Positions 57,362 to 64,000 of a stretch of 64,000 nucleotides of DNA are shown here, piece after piece. Numbering within the stretch: position 1 is the first letter of the stretch; each line of letters starts with the position of its first letter. The notes beneath the pieces are model-generated. The model was not told the DNA's origin. It worked only from the letters and a program-made list of their open reading frames with translations, and made no database searches. A program made the position numbers and the translations under genes. Origin of the DNA: Sweltsa coloradensis (taxonomy: Eukaryota; Arthropoda; Insecta; Plecoptera; Chloroperlidae); contig JAMZAV010001744.1 in assembly GCA_024449915.1 (NCBI GenBank), forward strand, positions 225,786-289,785, given 5' to 3'.

Positions 57362-57913
57362 TTGTATTTTTGTCTGTTTGTTAACACGATTTCGGCCTAA
57401 CCGATACTCCGATTGCGATGAAATTTTATGGAGGCCTTCGAAATCTCTAAACTTAGAACTGCCACGTTTTTGAGCACAATCGGAAAATTATTTCTCATGA
57501 AAATCGTAATTTTTCGATTTTTTTATTTTTTAAAAATCTCTTCGACTTATAACACCTACATGCTTTGTCCGATTGTAGCCCTAATGATTTTTTCAAAGAA
57601 CCTTAATTTTATTAATTGATATATTCATGTGAAATTTGAGCGCAATCGAAAAATTATTTCTCGTGATAATCGCAATTTTACGATTTTTTTTCGATTTTTT
57701 AAAATTTCTTCGACTTATAACACCTACATGCTTTATCCGATTGTAATGATTTTTTTATATAACCTTAATTTTATGAATTAATATATTCTTGTGAAATTTG
57801 AGCGTAATCATAAAATTATTTTTTACAAAAATCTCTATTTGCGCTTTTTTTCGTTTAAAAAAATTACGCTCATCCAACAACGCGCCTGAAAAAGCGTTTG
57901 CGAAGCTTCCTAG
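57228..57913 (+). mobile_element. Helitron-like family A, copy 7
   Basis: TTGGATGAGATTAGCGAGCG to the variant tail (GCCTGAAAAAGCGTTTGCG, then AAGCTTCCTAG|T). Contains (CTTT)n at 57,308-57,361. Both sides are flanked by TTTATTTA (57,220-57,227 and 57,914-57,921). Confidence 0.8.
57308..57361 (+). repeat. (CTTT)n microsatellite
   Basis: About thirteen CTTT units inside Helitron-like copy 7. The same position in other copies is a T-run or a shorter (CTTT)n, so the microsatellite is a built-in, expanding part of the family. Confidence 0.9.
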
Positions 57914-57924
57914 TTTATTTATAA

Positions 57925-58780
57925 GGAGGTGTAGGGCTCCACAAAAGTTACAATACTGATAAAGTTTTTATAGCAAAGCAAACGTAAAAATAGATTATTT
58001 TCCTATGTAAGTGCAGTGGTTAATTTGGGGGTGGACGCGGCAACTTATTTTTCAAAGTTTTAACATTGTTAATCAATACAATGAGGGTGTTATAAAGCAC
58101 ACTGTACTATTCACAAAAATGCGATGCATGAGTTGTAAAAATGTAAAACATCTTTAAATTATTATTAAAAGAAAACATTTTTAAACGTGTTTTTCGGGTT
58201 TAAAAGTATCAACATATGAATTTTTCGCCTTAGGCCATAATAACCATTGGCAAAACTGGAACTTTACTCCAGCTCACCCGTATTAGTTTTGCCAGACCGT
58301 ATAATAAAATAAACTCGTAATTTTTTTAGTTTAATATCCCCAAATCGGCTATAAAGTACCAAACGAAAAAAAACGCCTTGCGAGGCCTTTCCACCCGACC
58401 CTAAATAGAGATAGTGCTGTTACTTGTTTCGTCTAGCCCCCTCTTGGAAAATATCCTGCCGGCGCCCATGAACATCACGAAATGGGTAGTTCTGGCTTGT
58501 TTGAGTAGTTTAACTAATATAACAAGAAATTGTGAAGAAAGAAGAACGCTTTTTGAATGTCGCTACACATCCAGTTCTACGTTATGACTTATGACTATGC
58601 GTACGGGCCTAACTAGGAAATTTGATAACTTGGAAGAAAAATGAAAGGTATGACTTGTTGTTTACGAATTATTCCTAAAGAGTCAAAACCCTGCCACGAG
58701 TCTCAGACTTGCAATCTCATTAACCAGAGTCTTGAATGCTGAGTATTGTATTGTATGTGAGACATATAGGAAAGTAAAGT
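57925..58780. other. Start of intron 1, no element recognised
   Basis: Sequence between Helitron-like copy 7 and exon 1. No repeat or RNA gene was recognised. Confidence 0.35.
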
Positions 58781-58790
58781 CCATACTCAC

Positions 58791-58839
58791 CTACGACAGC
58801 GGCAATCGCAGTGCCCACGATTATCAACTTGTTGCTCAT
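58791..58839 (-). CDS. Exon 1 of the CCP gene: start codon and N-terminus
   Basis: ATG at 58,839-58,837; 49 coding nt, then donor GTAG|GTGAGTATGG (GT at 58,790-58,789), a near-perfect splice signal in phase 1. It encodes MSNKLIIVGTAIAAVV. With exon 2 this makes one continuous hydrophobic segment of about residues 5-28 preceded by a lysine, readable as a signal anchor (type II membrane protein) or a long signal peptide with possible cleavage after Ala29. The intron to exon 2 is about 9.8 kb and packed with transposons. I chose this ATG because it is the first in the exon and places the lysine just before the hydrophobic run. The link between exons 1 and 2 rests on phase and hydrophobicity and needs transcript support. 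Confidence 0.5.
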
Positions 58840-59330
58840 CCTAGCTATATTTTCACACTAAACTCAGATGTTCTTTGTTATCAGAAGATATATGTCTCGT
58901 CACCTGGCACTGGCACTTTAGCCCACCCTAATTGACGTTTTGATTTCGGACAATATTTTTTATGAATACTCGATTGTCATGTTCGTGGAACTTCTCATAT
59001 TTATTACAGGAAACGGATAAACAGATAAGACGGTAAGCGATAAGATAATGAAGGTCGATATTGAACCATCTACACATGACGTTTGTTCTATCTATAGTCC
59101 GGGGTCTATCCAAGTTGATCTAGGGCAAATTGCAACAGAAGTGAATTTGGTATCATTGGATTCAGAAAAAAAACTAAATAACCCATAAAGAATCCCCTAT
59201 AATCCCCACAGGGTGGATGGGTCTAATCATCCCCTAAATGAAAACAGAATAAAATGGGTTCAGTCCACTGCAGTCGAGGTCCCCGTTGTTGTAAGCTGAA
59301 ACCGTCTTCACTCAACGCTACATGTACATA
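58840..59330. other. Putative 5' UTR and upstream region of the CCP gene
   Basis: Lies just upstream of the minus-strand ATG. No confident TATA box or initiator could be fixed, and the transcription start is unknown. A 40-bp Helitron-like 3'-end fragment follows at 59,336-59,375 (minus). Confidence 0.3.
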
Positions 59331-59335
59331 ATACA

Positions 59336-59375
59336 CTAGGAAAACACTTAAGTCCCGCCGCGTTGATGGATGAGC
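59336..59375 (-). mobile_element. Helitron-like 3'-end fragment
   Basis: Minus strand AGCTCATCCATCAACGCGGC then GGGACTTAAGTGTTTTCCTAG|T. Only the inverted motif, hairpin and terminus remain. Confidence 0.6.
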
Positions 59376-59537
59376 TTTTTTGTAAGTTTTTAGTTTGCGT
59401 AGGACCACTTTTCCTTTGCAAGTGCTTTTTTAATGCATTGTAGGTGATTGTTGTCAAGTTTCTATTGATACTTGTTAATTGTTATTATAAACCTAAAAAA
59501 CTGTGGACTGTGACTCCAACCTCCGTAGAGTCACAGT

Positions 59538-60158
59538 CAGGGCCGGATTAAGACATTGGCCCCCATAGGCAAAAACAAAAATACGTCCCCCCCCCCCCCT
59601 TTTTTCAACTAGCTGAAAAATTTTAGCTAAAAAAGAAAAAAGTAGGAAACCAGTAACAAGCAATGCAACACGATCACCATAATACAGAATTTCCCTGGCC
59701 ATATAGTCACGTCCGTTGTAGTCGCGCAAAATCAGACATTGGCAAGGGGTTTCCCCTCCCCCCTTTTCCCTTAGCAAAAGTGTCAATGACGTCATCGTAA
59801 TTTAAATTTAAAAAATTTGTTAGTGGCGAAGGAAGTGCATTTAGGTATTGCACTTTTGAACTGCCATGAAACAAATGGTCGGAAAAAATATGGATTCGGG
59901 TACAATGGGGCTCCGGGGGGGATGTCTCCCAGCTAGTGCGAGTCTGGGGCGCACAGCCTCAGAAAATTTGATTTTTGACATTGGCAAATGGTGGCATTTT
60001 ACTAGATTAGCATACTTTCGTCGATAATTTGAAGTTGTTAGTTTTGTTTGTTAGGAGTAGACGCCTCGCCCACGGAGCCTAGTGGGGGGCGCCAGCGCCC
60101 CCCAAAAAGCCGGCGCCCAGACTCCAGCCTACTTAGCCTATGCCTTAATACGGCCCTG
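59538..60158 (+). mobile_element. hAT-like MITE, 8-bp TSD GTCACAGT
   Basis: TIRs CAGGGCCGGATTAAG and CTTAATACGGCCCTG with perfect TSD GTCACAGT at 59,530-59,537 and 60,159-60,166. Contains C- and G-runs and a GGGGGGCGCCAGCGCCCCCC palindrome near 60,085. The CAGGGCCGG end is widespread among hAT elements. No transposase. Confidence 0.9.
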
Positions 60159-60159
60159 G

Positions 60160-60600
60160 TCACAGTCAACCTTGATAATGTCTGACGTAGTACAGACGAA
60201 ACGTCGGTGGACGCCCAGGTTCTGCCCTGGTTCACCTTATTTTCGACGCGGTTTTACCCAAGATCCTTGTTTTTATTATTATATATATATTATTATAACA
60301 TTTAAAAGTTGAAAACTAAAAACTTTCCTACCCCTGGCGATAATCGGCCCCGGCGGCTAGAACTATACCCCCCCCCCCTACAAGTTTTGCAGGTTTACAT
60401 AGTAGTAGTAATACAAATTTTTATTAACAAAAACCGAATCGAAATTAGAAGCTCGTCCAGTTACAAACCAAATGAGCGTCGGGGGGGGGGGGATTAGTTG
60501 GTCCTGGAGGCTGCACTTTTAGAATATGCCTGGCGCTCAAAATATCATTACGGGCTATGTAAAAATATATTAAAAAGCAGAAAAGATCAAGAAATATTTA
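60160..60600. other. No gene recognised
   Basis: Contains a GTCTG/CAGAC stem followed by GAAACGTCGG near 60,180-60,208 and mononucleotide C and G runs at 60,369-60,378 and 60,481-60,492. Confidence 0.35.
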
Positions 60601-60960
60601 AACGAGGGAGCGGAGCGACCGAGTGTCTCCATTCAACTCGAACGGCTCTCATTCTGTGATTCTGTCTGTCTGTCTGTCTGTACGTCGAAAATCAGCCGAA
60701 CCGCTGAACAGATCGAGCTGAAATTTTAAACAGACATCCGGTACGAGTTTACTGAGAACTGCTAACAAAATCAGCTAGATTCATTGCGATTTAATCCTAC
60801 AATAAATTAAAATGTGATTTTTAAAATATCTATAGCATTTGTTTAGTAGCAGCTAGTGGGACAATAACTACGTGGCTTGCATGGCCTATTTGTAAGCATT
60901 TAGACTACCGCACGGAGGGTTGGGGTTCGATACCCATTAGCTCGAACTTTTTTTATATTT
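60600..60960 (+). repeat. Dispersed repeat with tRNA-like segment
   Basis: Begins GAGGGAGCGGAGCGACCGAG with (CTGT)n at 60,664-60,681, and matches 49,910-50,140 in reverse. At 60,881-60,950 there is a tRNA-like stretch with a perfect box B (GGTTCGATACC) and box A-like TGGCTTGCATGG; it does not give a clean cloverleaf. Confidence 0.5.
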
Positions 60961-61100
60961 TTACACCCACATATTATTTTTGAGGGGTGCTAAATGGGTA
61001 ATAAAACTTAGGTGATTTTGTTTTATCTTGAAAATTTAGTAATGTTTCACGCTTATACGTTTTGAACATGATTCGCATTTTAAATGTTCAATTTAAATAA

Positions 61101-61277
61101 CTAGGGAAACGCCAAAGTCGTTGTTAAACGAGTGAGTGAGCCATGTGTTGAGTACCCGGGAACATCGCCTTTTCTCCCATATACCTAAGGCTCGATCTAG
61201 CCCAGTATGGGGAATGGTACCGGATACTATACACATAGGTCACTCACTCGTTAACAACGACTTTGGCGTTTTCCTAG
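61101..61277. mobile_element. Helitron-like family B, 177-bp form with two 3'-type ends
   Basis: CTAGGGAAACGCCAAAGTCG on the left and CGACTTTGGCGTTTTCCTAG on the right, each followed outwards by the flanking base expected for a Helitron 3' end (T on the element strand). GAGTGAGTGA/TCACTCACTC subterminal repeats; short interior shared with 49,243-49,537. Confidence 0.65.
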
Positions 61278-61396
61278 TTATTTTAAATTAACCATGGTAT
61301 AATAAAACCCAGGCTTGTCATTTGTCAACCGACTAATTATTCCCGATCAATATCGAATCAAAACTAGATACACAGAAAATAAATATGAATTAATAT

Positions 61397-62050
61397 TTGG
61401 ATGAGCGAAGCGAAGATTTCAATTTCACTGACCTCCCAAAAATTTAGCTCGGGTGTTTTTTTTTGTCTGTTTGTTCGCTCTCTACCGGGCAAACGGCATA
61501 TGCGATCTTGATGAAAATTGGAGGGGACCTTCGAAAGCTCTGAACTTAGACCTGTTTTGTTTTTGGGTACAATCGAAGAAATATTTCTCATGAATATCGT
61601 ACTTTTACGATTTTTTCCGAATTTTAGTGCGATATTTTCGTGACATTTGGGCCGATTCTGACCAAACGGGTGGGGCTTCAACCGTTCATATTTTACATGG
61701 ACATTAAGGTTATGGTGCTGTAGTACCTTTTAAAAGAAAAAGTTGAAAAAGTTATCCAGAATCGATAGAAATAAAGGTTTTAATATGTGTTTTTTGAAGT
61801 GTATAACAATAATTAACAAGTTACTATAGAAACTTGACAACAATCACCAACAATGCGTTTATAAAGCAATCTTCGGGCCAACAGATATTTGACATTCTAA
61901 TTACCCTAGCAATTAGTACTACTTTATAAAAATTATTCTAATTTAACAAAAATGATTTTGCAATGGAACTTGAAGAAGTAAAGAGATCCCACGCATACTA
62001 AAAACAAAAAGCTCATCCATCAACGCGACGGGACTTAAGCGTTTTGCTAG
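61397..62050 (+). mobile_element. Helitron-like element, old subfamily
   Basis: TTGGATGAGCGAAGCGAAG to GCTCATCCATCAACGCGACG, GGGACTTAAGCGTTTTGCTAG|T. Interior matches 546-1,297 and 27,340-27,495 more than the family A copies in the gene intron. Complete ends, no ORF. Confidence 0.7.
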
Positions 62051-62189
62051 TCTTACAGGTATGTAATGTACCTAATGGTATGCGCTGTTCCATCGAAAGA
62101 ATGCAGATGCTAGCTGCATCGGCGGGGCCGGGCGGGCCAATGAGCAATCAGTAACTACTGATGCATGCACGCCTCTCGTATCCACATCA

Positions 62190-62260
62190 GCATCGGTGGT
62201 TCAGTGGTAGAATGCTCGCCTGCCACGCGGGCGGCCCGGGTTCGATTCCCGGCCGATGCA
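62190..62260 (+). tRNA. tRNA-Gly (GCC)
   Basis: 71-nt cloverleaf: acceptor GCATCGG with CCGATGC, anticodon loop CTGCCAC (GCC), T arm CCCGG-GTTCGATT-CCGG, discriminator A, T-run terminator from 62,264. Intronless and apparently functional. Confidence 0.95.
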
Positions 62261-62429
62261 TACTTTTTTATTGAATATATCTCCTTTACAATTTTCATCA
62301 AAAGGCTTGGATGATATTATATTACATTGATCGTAAGCTCAAGATCTGTTTTGTTACTACAAAAATCGAACACTAAACACCTGTATGTTATATTGAGTGT
62401 AGAACTATTGAGTATTAGCATTGAGTAGC

Positions 62430-62640
62430 ATAAAGATCGTCCCCATGTTATTTCTTATGGGAGATTTTGGCCGATGGGACCTAGCTCAAAAAATACTAAG
62501 ATTGGCATTTTTTTTGGGGGGGGGGGGTGTCATGGTGGACCCAATAATTTTTCTGTTAATTTTTTAATGTAGTTGCAGTTAGCCTCAATGAAATTTTTTT
62601 TTTTAGTATAATGGGTGTATTCTCCTTCAATGAACTAAAA
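62430..62640 (+). repeat. Dispersed repeat, copy of 28,090-28,370
   Basis: GATGGGACCTAGCTCAAAAA, TCATGGTGGACCCAATAAT and TTTTTCTGTTAATT are shared, with a G-run at 62,515-62,527. Confidence 0.6.
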
Positions 62641-62679
62641 ATCTGTTTAATATTTATTTCGAAAAGGGTGCTTAATAAT

Positions 62680-62751
62680 TTCCGGTACCGGGAATCGAAC
62701 CCAAGCCTCCTGGGTGAGAGCCAGGTATGCTAGCCACTAGACCATACGGGA
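62680..62751 (-). tRNA. tRNA-Glu (CTC)
   Basis: 72-nt minus-strand cloverleaf: acceptor TCCCGTA with TACCGGA (one C-C mismatch), anticodon CTC in TTCTCACC-like context (GGCTCTCACC), T arm GGTTCGATTCC, discriminator A. TTTT follows about 15 nt downstream. Probably functional; the mismatch leaves some doubt. Confidence 0.9.
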
Positions 62752-62807
62752 TTGATACCAGATTGGAAGCAATATGCTCATCATATTAATCATTCATCAC
62801 ATATTGT

Positions 62808-63234
62808 CAGTGTTGATCTGTTATCTATTATCTTATCTAGATAAGTTTTAGGTTGTTATCATTTTCAATTATCTAGATAAAATAAAGTTTATCTTATCTA
62901 AGCATTTTAAGCTATGAGATAAATTTTTTAGATAAAATAGTTGGCAATACTGTAGAAAAATAAAATACTGAATCACTTTTCAAATAAAAGTTACTTCTAC
63001 TAGTTTACTACAATAGGTTTGTTCGTTCGCGGGCCTAGTGTTAACACTCAAAAAGTCAGTGTCTACACTTTACACCGGCTTCTAGACTAGTGCTTTTTTT
63101 GCGATAATTATTATCTATTATCTCTTATCTAGATAATATTTTTGCAATTTATCTTTTATTATATCTAGATAATTTTTTGAGGATTATCTATATCTATATC
63201 TAGATAAAAATTAAATTATTTAGTCACAACACTG
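62808..63234 (+). mobile_element. hAT-like MITE rich in TATCTAGATA, 8-bp TSD CATATTGT
   Basis: Ends CAGTGTTGATC and CACAACACTG; perfect TSD CATATTGT at 62,800-62,807 and 63,235-63,242. At least five TATCTAGATA palindromes and many ATCTTATCT/AGATAA half-sites lie along both halves. No ORF. Confidence 0.85.
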
Positions 63235-63610
63235 CATATTGTGTATGTTTCCAGATACATTTCGATAACAATGCGTCATGTTTTTTCGGGTAAACGGTTA
63301 TTAACATCGGAATCATGTTAAAAAAAAATCGATTTATGGGGCCCAGTACGCCTAGTCCCAAATTAATCCATCGACTCTAAATAAAATATTCGAAAAATCT
63401 CATTAATCCACTCAATTTTTTTAAACTTCTGGAATTTATTCCAAAGGGACAGATTTTAAAGAAAATTTCCATCCTAGATTTTAACGTTTCAATAAATTTG
63501 AACGCGCTGGTTAATAAAGTTGTACGCAATTACACGGTTTGATGGGAATTTCCTGACTTGAAATCCATGTTTTGGATTTTTCATTATTTCACGTTTTGAC
63601 AAAAAAAAGT

Positions 63611-63682
63611 CTCCCCGGCGGGGAATCGAACCCCGGTCTCCCGCGTGACAGGCGGGGATACTGACCACTATACTACCGAGGA
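63611..63682 (-). tRNA. tRNA-Asp (GTC)
   Basis: 72-nt minus-strand cloverleaf: acceptor TCCTCGG with CCGGGGA, anticodon loop CTGTCAC (GTC), T arm CGGGG-TTCGATT-CCCCG, discriminator G as usual for tRNA-Asp, and a T8 terminator just downstream (63,601-63,608 on the plus strand reads as A8). Functional in appearance. Confidence 0.95.
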
Positions 63683-63689
63683 CTTGTGA

Positions 63690-64000
63690 TTCAAGAATCT
63701 GAAGTCAGTCATCTTTGTGCGAAGCGCAGCGCTCGAGAACGCGATCTGGTGAGAACTTGTTGAACTAGAGTTTAGTTGATCAGAATTCGTAGCATTGCCG
63801 CGCAGCCTAGCCACACTTCGCATTTATTATGCGTATTATTTCGCTATATTTCGACTACATACGTTCGCATATTGTATGTTTCTTGTGGATAATACCAATT
63901 ATTGAACATAATAGGCAAGTTTGTAACAGTGCAGTATTTCCGAAATGTAATCCAGATCGTTTTTCTACGAACATTATTGTCTAGCAGGCCACAAATGTAA
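63690..64000. other. Upstream flank of tRNA-Asp, nothing else seen
   Basis: No further gene or repeat is recognisable before the window ends. Confidence 0.4.

Noticed and set aside
60178..60210. Possible hammerhead ribozyme (CTGACG ... GACGAAACGTC)
   Set aside because: The CUGANGA core has T where the invariant A9 should be and the stems do not form around it. A simple GTCTG/CAGAC hairpin explains the sequence better.

Overview
This is a repeat-dominated stretch of an animal nuclear genome, AT-rich, with spliced exons and Pol III tRNA genes. The best clue to the host is a nuclear copy of mitochondrial DNA (about 33,088-34,470). It carries trnP, trnT on the opposite strand, ND4L and ND4 in the ancestral arthropod order, and it reads best with the invertebrate mitochondrial code (TGA=Trp, AGA=Ser, ATA=Met). 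I infer an arthropod, probably a crustacean. Almost everything else is transposon-derived, and many elements can be placed in time order because their target-site duplications (TSDs) and empty sites are both present.

Layout. 546-1,297: Helitron-like relic. 1,480-4,030: decayed non-LTR retrotransposon (endonuclease plus reverse transcriptase). 4,062-19,890: one giant, diverged inverted repeat (arms about 7.2 and 7.6 kb, about 1 kb spacer) with GCCGCCATTTT arrays and a CGCGGG minisatellite near both outer ends. 21,100-22,500: unassigned ORF fragments. 22,600-23,545: about 305-bp tandem repeat. 24,060-29,500: LINE 3' ends, a possible solo LTR, a hairpin MITE and a minus-strand LINE C-terminus. 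29,470-30,075: three tRNA-like copies. 30,338-37,696: two copies of one TIR element meeting head-to-head at 36,202-36,205; each copy is an empty site for insertions in the other. 38,126-38,847: two tRNA-Met copies. 40,191-42,367: a hAT-like element holding nested palindromic PIF/Harbinger derivatives. 42,600-46,831: two large TIR structures, the second split by a hAT-like element with a clean 8-bp TSD. 48,674-58,839: three minus-strand exons of a host gene. 51,836-57,913: its first intron is packed with Helitron-like elements. 59,538-63,234: hAT-like MITEs and further Helitron-like copies. 62,190-63,682: tRNA-Gly, tRNA-Glu and tRNA-Asp.

The only convincing host protein gene is on the minus strand. 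Its three exons (58,791-58,839; 48,954-49,013; 48,674-48,874) join in phase 1 and encode a short N-terminus, a hydrophobic signal or anchor segment and one six-cysteine sushi/CCP-type module. The gene continues leftwards, but no further exon was found.

The most unusual signal is a 36-38 bp hairpin insertion made of two abutting 16-17 bp inverted ends. It occurs twice intact (32,326-32,361; 33,773-33,810) and once as a 20-bp remnant (31,745-31,764). Each copy has its own perfect 7-bp flanking duplication, and one has an empty paralogous site.
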